64,000 bases of DNA from Eupeodes corollae. Its lineage: Eukaryota; Arthropoda; Insecta; Diptera; Syrphidae. Below are positions 12,341 through 23,999 of the stretch, one piece after another. The first letter of the stretch is position 1, and each line of letters opens with the position of its first letter. Below the pieces are notes generated by a model. That model did no database searches. It worked only from the letters and a program-made list of their open reading frames with translations, and had not been told where the DNA came from. The stretch spans positions 84,746,315 through 84,810,314 of the forward strand of contig NC_079147.1 in NCBI RefSeq assembly GCF_945859685.1, in the 5' to 3' direction. The position numbers and the translations under genes were made by a program.

Positions 12341-14095
12341 TTTTTATGGGAGGAATGCAGCTGTCTATTTCTCTAGAGCATAAACTATTAAAATAACGGT
12401 AAAAATGCTGAGACAAGAAACTTTACGACGATGTTCAAGCGACGTAAATGATCATTTGATGGTACTATCACTAATAAATCTAGATGATCTACGTTCAATA
12501 TTGTCCAAGAATTTTAAGTAAGTTGCAGGAGCACCAGCCCAAGTATGGAAGTTATAGTTAAGCTTTGGAAGTTATAAGTCTTGTAGATAACAGCCAGATC
12601 AGAGGGATAGAAAAACTACTTGCATCGCCTTCGAAAGCCCAAACATCTTGTTGCACTTTCGGCAACATCGTTGGGCAATTTCGTTCCCCAAGAAGTGGTT
12701 GGTGACACAAATACAGAGAATATTGAAATGTTCGGTCCAATTTGTGCAATCGCCAACCATTTTAAATGGAATTGGGGGTATATCTCGCTTTAAGAAAGAG
12801 TCCTACACTCTTAAAACAGATAGAACAGAGCCCTGGGGTACACCAGCATTTATTTTGTGGTTTGAAGACTTGAACCCATCCAATACTACCTAAATTGAAC
12901 GATCTAATAAGAAATTACTGATGCAATGAAGGAATGATTCATAAAAACCCAAAGAACTCATTTTCGATAGGACAGACTGTTGCCAAACCCTTTCAAATGC
13001 CTTTGAAATATAATAATCTTATTTTTTTTAAAGCGATGTAAAGATTTTTTCCACTTTTCAGTGAGATGAACGATGAGATTACCAGTAGACCTAAAGCCGA
13101 ATTCTTGGTCATTAAGTTTTTTTCGTTTTTCGAGATATTTTTTGAGCTGATAATTAATCAGCATTTCCAGGATCTTGGGACGAAATGACGTAAGTGTAGT
13201 TTGTCATTAATTGGTAGGGTAAGGAGGATTCGCCTTTTTTGGGGATGGACTGGGCAAATGCTGTTTTTTATCTGCTAGGAACGTGTCGTTAGGAATAAGA
13301 CAGATGAAAAAGCTTTCAAAGTGGTTTTTCCAGCGTTGGAGAACACCTTTTCAGAATAAAAACGAGGATGCTATCCGGGCCAAAGATTTCTCACAGTACG
13401 AGTGTGAAAAAATATTAGTCCCATAGAATCTCTAGTAGATTCATAACACTCACTGGCAGCGTTGAATGCGGCGAACTGCTTTTCGAAGTTATTAGCTTTC
13501 TCTAAAGAGCTACTCGTAACATATGGAGTGGCATTGACAACGAAAGTAGGAACCGAGGTAGAGCAAGTAGTCCTAATGTTTTTTACGAATGACCACAAAT
13601 TTGTACCGCCTTTCGGATATTGCAGTATTTTTTGCCGTAATTTTTGGTCATGCAAGAATGTTGACGTTCAAATAGAGGCGTTGCAGCTATTCCTAACTTA
13701 CTCGAAATTTGTACGGATTTCTACAGTTGGGTTGGCCTTAAAATAGCGGAAACATAATTCTTGGAATCTATTAATCTCTTTACAGCTACGAATCATGTGT
13801 TTTAATTTGGGGTGATATTTTTAACTCTGTTTGGAATAAAAATTCTTATTCCCAACTTGTGATTTAATCAGCACTGTTTTCGACGTCATTACCGAGGAAG
13901 CATAGTGGCCAGTTAAAAATCCTGAAATTAGTTATTATTGAGACCTCCTCAATTGGCTTTCTCTTAAGGGTTCTTTCTCTAACTGGAAAGTTTTGAAACG
14001 AGACATTTTCTGAGAGAACACAATGAATGGTCAGATGTGCTAGATCAAGGGTCAGAGGTAAGAAACAAGTCAAGCGTGTTCTCTCCTCGACTTTC
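12340..14095 (-). mobile_element. Jockey/CR1-like LINE relic
   Basis: This relic is in the same family as the 25-27.5 kb copy. Reading down the minus strand, 14097-13864 gives a linker upstream of the RT ending NFRIFNWPLCFLGNDVENSAD. Then 13655-13371 gives GGTNLWSFVKNIRTTCSTSV, NATPYVTSSSLEKANNFEKQ and DSMGLIFFHTRTVRNLW. Then 13164-12958 gives MLINYQLKKYLEKRKKLNDQ, FGFRSTGNLIVHLTEKWKKS and a damaged motif A region. The strand 12340-12560 is the C-terminal region, matching 62200-62310 and 25440-25560. Stops and frameshifts are frequent. The motif C segment is replaced or deleted around 12750-12900. It is non-functional. Confidence 0.82.
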
Positions 14096-14407
14096 AACGT
14101 CTCATATTCATGTAGACTAGTTGACTAGCTGTGTTGGGAGGTTCAACTCATGGAAGATCTCCCCACACACTTCTTCGTGTGGTGTTGACCCGATTGTTGA
14201 AGCCATTATGAATTGTGTACCTTGAAATAGTCCGTAACAATGATTTTTATGAGAGAATAGGATGAAACAATTCTTTGTACGGAATCAGACAAAGCATCAA
14301 ATTTTCGGGAAGTTGATACTTCAAAAATTAAATTTGATATGTAATGTTTTATATTCATAATATGTGTGTTGGTTGATACCAATGAATACAAATAGAGTAA
14401 ATTGTGC

Positions 14408-14560
14408 CAATAAAAGAACAAAGAGACGTGATTGGACTCAAAATGAAGAAAATTTAGTTACCTTGAAATCGTAGTTAGTTAAAAACTGCAATACTTTACA
14501 AGAAAAAAGAACTATAATAGCATTTTTGTGAATTGTTTGCAAATGTTGGGTTCAAAGTTA
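14408..14560 (+). pseudogene. Possible relic of a Myb/SANT-like DNA-binding domain
   Basis: One reading frame starting at about 14409 gives ANKRTKRRDWTQNEENLVTL, then KS, a stop, and LVKNCNTLQEKRTIIAF. The pattern of a basic start, W, acidic EE and hydrophobic residues, then a second helix with a K-rich end, resembles the Myb/SANT-like N-terminal domains of zeste-type or Harbinger-accessory proteins in insects. There is an in-frame stop, no clear start codon, and no recognisable downstream partner. The match is by pattern only, so it may be chance. Confidence 0.3.
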
Positions 14561-14879
14561 CTTAAGATCGTAAACGTGAATTATTTATAAGAAAATTGGA
14601 TTTACCGGATTTAAAATGCCCTGAAACGATTCCATTTGACTAAAAGAGAGCAAAGTAGAACTAACAGTTTTCAATTACCTCAAAAACTAAAATATGTTTT
14701 TAGATTTCGATTATTTGTGTTTAACATCGAAAAGTTTTGAAAACAATAAATTTTCTCAGCTTAACGAGAACAACATTTCAGTAATTAAAAAACAAAGAAC
14801 TTACTTTTTATTAAAATATAAAAAGATACTAAAAATAATAACAAAAGCAAACAAAAACAAACCACACAGAACGATAAAA

Positions 14880-15305
14880 AGTCATCCTATTGACTATTTT
14901 GAGAGTCAATATGACAATTTGGTAGTCAATTTTCAGTCGATAACCGCGATAGTCAATAGAACAATTTTCGATTGTCAATTTTGGGATCTGAAATTTTTGT
15001 ACAATTTGGTAGTCAATATGACAACTGCAGTAGTCAATATGACAACTTTGGTTGAAAGAAATTGAAACTATGGTTGTCGTATTGACTAATGCTGTGGTCA
15101 ATATGACAATTGCGGTAGTCAATATGACAACTGCGATAGTCAATATGACAACTGCGGTAGTCAATACGACAACTGGGGTATTCAATGCGACAACTATGCT
15201 AGGCAATATGACAACTATGATAGTCAATATGACAACCACGGTAGTCAATATGACAACCACGGTAGTCAATATGACAACTGCGGTAGTCAATAGGACTATC
15301 ATCAA
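14880..15305. repeat. 21-bp minisatellite
   Basis: About 15-20 imperfect copies of a 21-bp unit occupy this stretch. Each contains the partly palindromic core GTCAATATGAC followed by an AACTGCGGTA-type spacer. Copies are most regular from 15100 to 15300 and degrade toward 14880. Because 21 is a multiple of three, several frames on both strands stay open and read as 7-residue repeats (VVNMTTA on plus, VVILTTV on minus). I regard those frames as by-products. The array ends 15-20 bp before the RTE element at 15329. Confidence 0.9.
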
Positions 15306-15319
15306 ATTTTTAAAAAACT

Positions 15320-15328
15320 AGCATAAGT
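15320..15328. repeat. Left target-site duplication of RTE copy 3
   Basis: AGCATAAGT here is repeated at 18816-18824, immediately after the TAAG tail of the element. The first base or two could belong to the tail, so the certain length is 8-9 bp. Confidence 0.75.
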
Positions 15329-18300
15329 GATGTTCAAATGGTAGACATGTGCATTCAAGAGGACACAAGCGTCCACAGGTTTTTCTCAAAACCCACCTCT
15401 GTCTATCAACTCCTACTCTCACCTCCCCGCGGTGAACATCGGGTGCCTAGTACCTCAACTGGAGATTAGGTTCCAACCCCAGTGGAAAGTTGTTGGGGGC
15501 AGCAAACGAGAGAGGGGGGGAGAGGTGTTTCCACTAAGGCACCTCTCCTTATCCAGGCGGCAGCGGATGAATTCTCGAGATAGAATCAACGGTGGCGTCT
15601 ACAGTTCCAGTAAGGTCGAACTACTTAGTGAACACCTTATAGGGCTTCTTCGACATATTCGGAGCCCAGGCCTATAAGGAGCGGTTCATCCGGCTCCCCT
15701 TCCTTGGAGTTATACTAAGGATCTGGCCCTCCAGGTTGGGGGTTGTGCCGTCGGGGTGACTTCCTGGCCACGTAAAAACATCATAGTTTCGAAGCAACAA
15801 CAAGCCTCGGATACGGACGGATTCACTGTTGACAACCCACGCAAACGAAATAAGGACAACGAACTTCGGATATGTACGTGGAATGTTAGGTCCCTTAACA
15901 GACCACGTGCAGCCGAACAATTAGCGGAAGCCCTAAACTGCTGCAAGGCAGATATTACAGCCATCCAAGAAGTGCGATGGGATGGACCGGGCAAACGCAA
16001 ACTAAAATACTGCGATAGATAATACGGCGACTGCTACCGAGAACAAAGACAGCGTCTATTTGGGTGTGGATTTGTTGTTGGAACTAGGCTCAGGCAAAAA
16101 GTCTTGAGTTTCAACAGTGTGAGCGAGCCCATCACGACAATCCGCATCAAGGCTAAATTCGCCAACATAAGCCTAATATGCGCGCATGCCCCAACAGAGG
16201 AGAAAGATGAAGACACCAAAGATATGTTCTTCGAGCTCTTGGACAAGACATATGAGCAGTGCCCTGGCTATGACATTAAAATTGTCTTAGGAGATTTTAA
16301 TGCCAAGCTAGGAAGAGAAGACATCTTTGGTGGCATAATCGGGAGATACAGCCTGCACGACACCACCTCCGACAACGGATTCAGGCTGGTCGATTTCGCT
16401 GCGGGGCGAGACGTTCTGGTAGCTAGTACGCAGTTCACGCATCTTAATATCCACAAGGGGACATGGAAATCTCCTGATCAATCAACCGTCAACCAGATTG
16501 ACCACATTGCGATCGACGCACGACACTTCTCCAGTATCCAGGATATCCGAACATTCCGAGAGGCCAACATTGACTCGGACCACTACCTCGTTGTAGCCAA
16601 GGTACGGCTACGGATATCCCGATCCAAGCCAAAACAAGGAGGTACTGTGAGAAGATTCGACGTTAGACGGCTACAATCGCAAGAGACTGCTATGTCCTTT
16701 TCCGATCGAGTCTCTAGTAACCTCCTAAGGAGTCCTATGCTTCCTGCATTAAGCATTGAAAACCAGTGGCAACATTGCCTTGCAGCCATCAGAGATGCCG
16801 CCTCTGGAGTGCTAGGTTTCACACGGCCACCACAGCGAAACCCCTGGTTTGACGACGAATGCCGGCAAGCGCACGCAGCGAAACAAGAGGCATACAAAAC
16901 GGCGCTGCACAAAAGGACTAGAGCTGCTCGCGAGCTCTACGAGCAGAAGAGGAGAGAGGAACACCGGCTTCTTAGACGGAAAAAAAGAGAGCATGAGAAG
17001 CGCGCGATCGAGGAGATAGAGGGATGTCACAACAGGAATGAGGTTCGTAAATTTTACCAAAAGGTAAAAAAAACCTCCCAAGGGTACCAGCCACGAACCG
17101 AAGCCTGTAAAGACGATCAAGGGAACATCGTAGTAGAACCACATTCGATGCTGAGAATATGGAAAGATCACTTCTCCAAATTATATAACGGCGATGACGA
17201 ACCGAACTCCGCTGTAAGGGAGATAGAACCACTCAACCTCGGCGACGCAGATCAACAATTCCGCCTACCCGACCTTGACGAAGTGAAGATAGCTATATCT
17301 AAACTTAAGTCAAACAAAGCTGCTGGAGCTGACGGCATCACCGCCGAACTATTCAAAGCAGCAGGCGATGACTTGGTAGGGAGCATGCACCAACTCATCT
17401 GAAAAATATGGTCGGAAGAAAGCATGCCCGATGAGTGGAATCTCAGCATAGTGTGCCCGATACATAAGAAAGGAGACCCTCTAAACTGCGCCAACTACAG
17501 AGGCATCAGTCTCCTTAACATTGCGTATAAGATCCTCTCTGCCGTATTATGTGAACGTCTGAAGCCATTCGTCAACAACCTGATTGGTCCTTATCAGTGT
17601 GGCTTCAGACCAGGAAAGTCCACTATCGACCAAATATTCACACTACGGCAGATCTTGGAAAAAACCCAGGAGCTTCAAATCGATACCCACCATCTCTTTA
17701 TCGATTTTAAAGCCGCGTATGACAGCATCTATAGGGAAGAGCTCTACCGAGCAATGTCTAGTTTTGGCATCCCTGTCAAACTTATCCGTTTGTGCAGAAT
17801 GACGATGGAGAATGCACGCTGCTCTATCAAGGTCGGAAAAGATCTTACCGATGCATTTGATGTCAAAAAAGGTTTTAGACAAGGCGATGCACTGTCATGC
17901 GACTTCTCAACATCGTTCTGGAAAGAATTGTGCAAAACTCAACCGTCAACACTAGAGGCACAATCTTCCAAAGATCCATCCAATTACTCGGATACGCAGA
18001 TGATATTGACATAATTGGAAGATCAAAGCGTGATGTCAGTGGAGCGTTTTTGAGCATTGCGACGGAAGCGAAGAAGATGGGTTTAGTGGTCAATGAGGGC
18101 AAGACCAAGTATATGCTGTCATCAAAAAAGGACACTGAACGACGACGTCTTGGACAAAACGTCACCATGGACAGCTATAACTTTGAGGTAGTTAAGGACT
18201 TTGTCTACCTAGGCACCGCTATTAATGCAGACAACGACACCAGCGCTGAAATCAAACGAAGAATAACTCTTGCAAATCGCTGCTTCTTTGGACTTAGAAG

Positions 18301-18815
18301 GCAATTGAAAAGTAAAGTCCTCTCTCGAGCATGTAAAATCACCATCTATAAGACACTCATCATCCCGGTTCTCATTTATGGCGCTGAGGCCTGGACCCTG
18401 TCAAAGAAAGATGAGAGCGTCTTAGGATGCTTCGAGAGAAAAATTCTTCGGGCGATTTTTGGTCCCGTACGCATAGATGGAGAATGGAGAAGAAGATATA
18501 ACGACGAGCTGTACGGGCTGTACAGCGACACTGACCTAGTGAGCAGAATCAAAGTCCAACGGCTTAGATGGCTAGGTCATGTAGAGCGAATGGACATCAA
18601 CGCTTCAGCCCGGAAGGTCTTCGAATCCAATCCCGAGGGACGGTGCAGTAGAGGAAGACCGCGACTCAGGTGGCGCACCCAGGTGGGAGAGGACCTCAAC
18701 CAACTTGGCGTGCGAAACTGGAGACAGCTAGCTAGGGACCGAGCTGGCTGGAGACGCTTGTTGGTTGAGGCCCAGGTCCGCCCCGGACTGTAGCGCCACC
18801 TTAAGTAAGTAAGTA
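15329..18815 (+). mobile_element. RTE-type LINE copy 3, near full length, subfamily A
   Basis: This 3.5-kb element is bounded by AGCATAAGT duplications. It has a 5' untranslated region richer in G and C than the flanks (about 15329-15755). One long ORF follows, with endonuclease and reverse transcriptase and only a few lesions, then the 3' end GACTGTAGCGCCACCTTAAG with a (TAAG)n tail at about 18800-18815. The single ORF and short tandem-repeat tail are typical of the RTE clade. Its base composition is clearly less AT-rich than the flanks, which fits a fairly recent arrival. It inserted next to the 21-bp minisatellite. It is the reference copy for the other RTE fragments in the window. Confidence 0.93.
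15756..18793 (+). pseudogene. RTE endonuclease/reverse transcriptase ORF, lightly damaged
   Basis: This encodes the replication protein of RTE copy 3. The APE endonuclease spans about 15840-16620 and shows CTWNVRSLN, IQEVRWDG, LGDFNAKLG, NQIDHIAID and SDHYLVVAKV in the expected order. A linker rich in R, K and E follows (16800-17080). The reverse transcriptase then shows SKLKSNKAAGADGI, PDEWNLSIVCPIHKKGDP, NYRGISLLNIAYKI, FRPGKSTIDQIFTLRQIL, FIDFKAAYDSIYR (motif A), KKGFRQGDALSCDF and LLGYADDIDIIG (motif C, intact). The C-terminal region has YLGTAINADNDTSAEIKRRI, GAEAWTLSKKDESVLG and KVQRLRWLGHVERMD, and stops at 18793. The lesions I see are a TAA at 16020, small indels between about 16045 and 16072, a TGA at 17400 (TGC in relatives), and a one-base deletion near 17906. 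No certain ATG is visible; the open frame begins at a GTG, so the true start is unknown. Confidence 0.92.
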
Positions 18816-18824
18816 AGCATAAGT
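18816..18824. repeat. Right target-site duplication of RTE copy 3
   Basis: AGCATAAGT repeats the sequence at 15320-15328 and directly follows the TAAG tail. Confidence 0.75.
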
Positions 18825-19489
18825 TATTACATTTTACTTTTCTTACATAAATCTAAAATAAATACTGAACTATTTGTGCTAAAACTGGTTTCTTTTATAT
18901 CAAGTTTTTGAAATAAATCAAAATAATGTTGCAAACGAAAATATATAGATTAATCAGATAGTTAAAATCAAAGTTCTGATTCGACATTAGGACTAAAAAT
19001 TGAATCTAAAGCGTATTTTTCAGACCTATTACACTATTAAATTCGAGGTTTGCTCAAATCTTTATTTAAGCGTAAAAGCACATTTGGATGTCAAAATCGA
19101 AAAATGAAGGAAAACAAGTCGTTGATCTCTGTATTGAGTTCGGCTATGTATATTGGACGGAAGCACAGAAGCTCGGTAGTTGATTAAAGTCTGATTGGAG
19201 GAGAGTGTTGCTCTTTTGTAAAAAAACATTTTTATTATTGATTTAACATATTCGAACCAGTTTCCAATATTCCTGAGTATTGCAAATAATTCTAAAAATT
19301 CCCAGCTCGAATGTGCTACTCATAATCTGGCGGATAATATCATGCTTAGATGGAAAGCATCGGCAACACGCAACTACCATAATGCTATGGATAAAATGCT
19401 TTACATTAAACCAGGATTTCTTTTAATTTTGTTGAAATCTGCGAGTTTGAACGAATTATATGGAAAGCTGCGAAGTTTATGAAAAATAC
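18825..19489. other. AT-rich DNA, nothing certain
   Basis: I recognise no coding family here. The stretch 19280-19490 may be a strongly decayed upstream part of the LINE relic that follows, but its translation is too broken to support that. Confidence 0.45.
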
Positions 19490-20600
19490 GAACAAGTTGA
19501 GTAAAAAATGAGTTGCATGTCTTTTATGTGAAAAATTTAAGAAAAGATCACTGGCTCTTTTTAGTCTCCTTAAAAGATATGAAATTCCAAGTATAAGATT
19601 AGATTACTTGAAGATTAACAAACTTTATAAAAGTACATGTAAAGAAAAAAAATAAGTATGATTCAGCCAAGTTTTGGTACATAACGAGGAAATGAAATGG
19701 AAATTTAAAAGTAAAAGCAGCAGCAGTGTCATTGCAGATGTTAAGTTATCATTTCACTTCACTTTTAATCCTTCAAAACAAATATCTTGGAGTTATGCAT
19801 GACCATCAACTAGGATTGAGAAACTCAATTAGAGTATAAGTGAGTTTTGTTCTACAAAGTCTTAAAGATGGCAAGGCTGCCAGACCAAATGCTGTACCAC
19901 CTGAGTTCTTTAAAAATAGCACAATTTTGTTTGAGATCAAATTAACAGAAGCGCTTAACATATCGCTCATATTTTTAACGTTCCCCGATCCCTTCTTTAA
20001 AGCCCTAATAATGGCAATCCACATGAAGGGTGATGTTGAAGACCCTAAAAATTATGGAGTGTCAACTGATTTTCCGTTATTGTTTATTGCAATCCTAAAG
20101 CTGAATGCTGACTTAATTGAGAGTGCTAAATATATAGGAGCATAGGCTACCGGGAAAGGTAATGGAGTATGCGATTCAAACAAATAAGTTGGCTGTAAGA
20201 GATTGGAACTTGTTAGCCGCGGACTGTGGCTTGACCCTGAATTGGAGAATGAATGCGGTTCAATTGAGGAAGATGCTTTACCAAGTAATATACGTCACTG
20301 ATGAGATTGAAAGATATGCACATATTGAAAAAGCTTGCTTATCCAACGAAAAGGCAATATTGTTCCTAATCTCTACGACAAAAACTATTTCACCAGCGAA
20401 CATATCAATATCATTGGAACCATATTTATGATAAGAGGAGAACTGATCAGACTTAACTTAAGGCCCCATCGTAAGAGGTAAGCGATTGTTGCACACTCTG
20501 TAATCAGCATGAGAGAGAGGATGTATTAAACTTCGTAGGCGTTTGCCCAATGCTGACGGAGATAAGGCTTGTTCATTTCGAAAAAAAGCTTTTTCTATCT
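19490..20600 (+). mobile_element. Decayed LINE relic, group D (RT and C-terminal motif)
   Basis: A readable linker segment reads YEIPSIRLDYLKINKLYKST, followed by YDSAKFWYITRK (about 19570-19690). The start of a reverse transcriptase follows at 19839-20110: LKDGKAARPNAVPPEFFKNS, then PDPFFKALIMAIHMKGDVED and PKNYG. The middle of the RT is missing. At about 20435-20580 the frame reads RGELIRLNLRPHRKR and then EREDVLNFVGVCPMLTEIR, the conserved C-terminal block also present at 63290-63430 in a better copy. Both ends are unclear and there are many stops. Confidence 0.72.
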
Positions 20601-23281
20601 ATCTGTATTTAGAGTTTAATAAAGGCTCATAACTAATAAGAATTTCCAGAAACTAATTAAGATTTTTAAAAATGATCTAAACTTTATCTAGAAGGCAAAG
20701 ATTTGTACTTAAAAGAAGAATCATAAAACTTATTGCTATAAAAACCGGTTCTAGTTTTAGCATTTTTAAAGGAGCATATTTTAAAAACTTGACGTGATAA
20801 AATAAATTAAAATTTGATATACGAATTGGAAAAAAGGATTCGGTTAAAACTACACTTAAAAATTTAATATCCACTTGAAACTAGCTTTATTGCAAAATTT
20901 ATAATTGTCAATGCAAATTATACAATCTTACCGTTTGCGCAAAATACTTAAAATTCCAAAAAGAATAATGCTTACCTGAAACGAAAAAATTGAATAAAAA
21001 TAATTAGTACATAATTAATAATAAATAATTTTGTATTTTAAAAGTTTCCAAAGTTTAAGGTATAAGTTCTTTTATGATATTTATCATCAGAGATTTTAAG
21101 TTTCAAAAGATTGTCAATATTTAAATGTTATAAAAATCAAAAAAAAACATAATTGCTCCATTACAAAATTTTCCATCTATTATCATCAATTTGACCTATA
21201 AAATTTCTGTTATCCAACAAAATAAAAATACCAAACATATGATAAATATTTTTGTGGCGAATTTCTGTTCTCGTTTTTATTTTATTTTTGTTATTGATCT
21301 AAAATTAAACCTCTTAACAAAGCCACATTTTAAGCATTGTAAATATTTCCAACAAAGTTCATACACATTCCCTCTTTGCTCTCTATATCAAACTTTTGAA
21401 AGAATTTATAAAATACCCTTCTCGTACATCCTAAATTTTTACACAAAATATATATGTATGTTCGTAAAAAAAATAATAATTAACAAAACGAACCTCAAAT
21501 TCATTTAACAACCACATACCCTACATTCAGTATATAATATATGTGTTGTATCTGTACAAGGATTTGGGTATAAAGTTCCATTAAAGCCGCAAGTACACCC
21601 CAAAAAAAATAAACCCTCACAGGTTATCATCCACAGGAACGTTCCATACGACGACGACGACGATACTAACTGTATACGACAACCAAAGACAAAAACAGCA
21701 CATAACACTAAAATCGTCCAATTAATGGTCAAAATGGTCGAAAATGTTCCAAAGTATTCCCTTCCAAGTTCCAAGCCTTAACCCAATTCAACTCTTCGTC
21801 TTTTCCATCATCAAACACCAACCGCCTACTTTTTGCCAAAAACCCCTTACAAACCCCTAAAAGCAACAACAACGAAAAAACAATTTTATTTGCTTAACAG
21901 TTGTTGTGTGTCAAGAGAGTTAATACGACGACTACGCAAGGACTACAAGGACGACGACGATGACGATGACGATGACAGGACGAAACATAAAACTGACGAA
22001 ATAAGATTTTGAAGGTCGTACGTATACAAATATAAGAAAGCAAATGTCAGCAGATTAATATAATTAAAAGTTTCAGTTTGATAAGCTTCTTGTGTTTGGT
22101 CAAATACATATATTTTTATATACGTGTATGTGTGTATTTGTATGCTTATATGGAAGGAGTTTGGGTTAAGGTGCATAAAAGCCATGGAAGCATGATGAAG
22201 CACTTTTGCGGGTTATGGTGGACTTGATTAAGTTCGGCCACCGATACGGGTATGATGCTCCGCATGCTCTATGTTTATAGAACTTATTTATTTCAGAGTC
22301 TTAGTTGGTGATTTTTTGCTCTTCGGTTCGTCCTATTTCTTTCATAATTAATTAACCTTTTTGAACTGGACCAAGAACTTTAGTGACCCGACTTCAGGTA
22401 TAGGGGAGCTATATAAGGTATTATTATATCTATCTCTTACTCTTGGTATTTTTAAGAAAATGAGGTCAAGTAAACATTAGCAAGCTCTTGCTTGGTCAAA
22501 TTGAAACTTTATCGTTTTACCAATAACCTTGACTTGACAGTCTTCGCAATACTGGAAAAGGACGATGTTCATCATATTTTGTGTGATTTTGGGGGCAAAA
22601 CCAGATGAATTCTAAGAACTTCGAGTCGTATGGACTTGATAAGAGAGAAGCAAGTTCACAAAGTCCATCATTTCATTTTGATGATTGTTTTCTAAAATTA
22701 ACTGAAGGTAAAATCAGCTTGTTATAATTTCTTATAACGTTTGGACAGTTGGTAATGCATGTCCTTACCTTGAGTAAACAACACGGGTCACAGCCATAAC
22801 AGCTGATAAATGTAAGATTTTTTTATTTGTTGGTAATTTGATCCCCCATGATAATGTTTCGAATAGGATTACATTCCAAGATTTAAAAGAAACCAAATTT
22901 ACTCCGAGGTTTATATCTTGTCTGTTGCTTTCGGGGCTGGCAAGTTAAAGCTCTTAAGAATTGAATTATAGTCCAGTCAAAATAAATATTTCACTTCGGA
23001 ATAATTCACATAACAAGGAAATTTGGTACTGACACTGAAAAAATTGTTATTATCAAGTGACAAAAAGTCCACAAAAACTCCCATGTGAGGATAAAAGATA
23101 TTAAGATTTTTTGTCGATAATGCTATTTTTTATGCAGTTTCATTTGAAGGCTAATAATTTCATGATTATGAGATATTTTTAATAACTTTTTTCTTCAAGT
23201 AAAGGCTTAGAAGTAACAGTGGTTTTAAAAAATGTCGAACATTGTTTGAACATTGACACTACATGTGAAACACTACATCAT
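20601..23281. other. AT-rich DNA with microsatellites, no gene recognised
   Basis: Short simple repeats occur: ACG triplets at about 21650-21664 and GACGAC/GATGAC triplets at about 21948-21976. Dinucleotide-like ATAT and GTAT runs lie at 22105-22145. Open frames on both strands lack family motifs. Nothing supports a host exon. Confidence 0.5.
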
Positions 23282-23850
23282 TTACACCACCCGCAAAATT
23301 GTTCCAAGCATCGATTCTTTTGAGGTTATTTTCGACCACTTTTTGCACATATTGGGCGGTTTCTCAGACATTACTTGACGAATGTTGGTTTTTAAGTACT
23401 CAAGAGTTAAAAGTTTGTCTGCATAAACACGGACTTTCGAGATCATGGGGGCCAATTGATATCGCCACGACGCGAGATTACGTAAAGAGATTACGCGGCC
23501 AGGAAATGTCTCTTGGAATAAAGCCATATTTGCTCAACTTTTGTGGCATGTGGCACCGTCTTGTTGAAACAACATGAATCCATCATCGTTTACGAAAAAG
23601 TAAGGTCCAATCACACTTCCTAACCAAACAATGACTGTTTGTGGACGTTATGGCCTGTCGTCAGTTACTTGAGGATTCTCATGACCCCAAATACGAACAT
23701 TTTGTTTATTAACATAACCACCGAGTTGTGCTTCGTCAGTGAAGAAAATGTTGTTCAAAAATCGCCACTTGTTGGTCAAGCACCCGATCGACGTATCTAC
23801 GGCGTAGTGAATGGTCAATTGGCTTCAGTTGTTATGTGAGCTTCACTTTA
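23282..23850 (-). pseudogene. Mariner-like transposase fragment, catalytic half
   Basis: The reverse strand reads NKWRFLNNIFFTDEAQLGGY, then VNKQNVRIWGHENPQV (first catalytic Asp in TDEA, at about 23745). Next come VIVWLGSVIGPYFFVNDDG and LFQQDGATCHK (second Asp). IFQETFPGRVISLRNLASW follows, then YADKLLTLEYLKTNIRQVM and EKPPNMCKKW near the C-terminus. This is the order of a Tc1/mariner superfamily DDE transposase. The segment that should carry the third acidic residue (CDLTPxDYFLWG in relatives) is missing between SWRYQL and VRVYADK. The N-terminal DNA-binding domain is absent and I see no inverted terminal repeats here. It is inactive. Confidence 0.8.
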
Positions 23851-23999
23851 TATGGATGCAGATGGAGATGCAGTTCTAAAATATATTTAATTTCAGATTT
23901 AAAATTGAAACAAATTGGTTTAACAACTTAGTTTGACAAATGTTGATTTTGAGCCCTTTACTTTTCAAAATGGATAACTTATAAAATATATTAATTTTT

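Noticed and set aside
14694..15321. Overlapping open frames on both strands with VNMTT or VVILTT repeats
   Set aside because: They arise because the minisatellite unit is 21 bp, a multiple of three. No start, splice or family evidence supports a protein.
15672..17494. Antisense frames within the RTE copy
   Set aside because: They are shadows of the sense EN/RT frame, whose catalytic motifs are clear.
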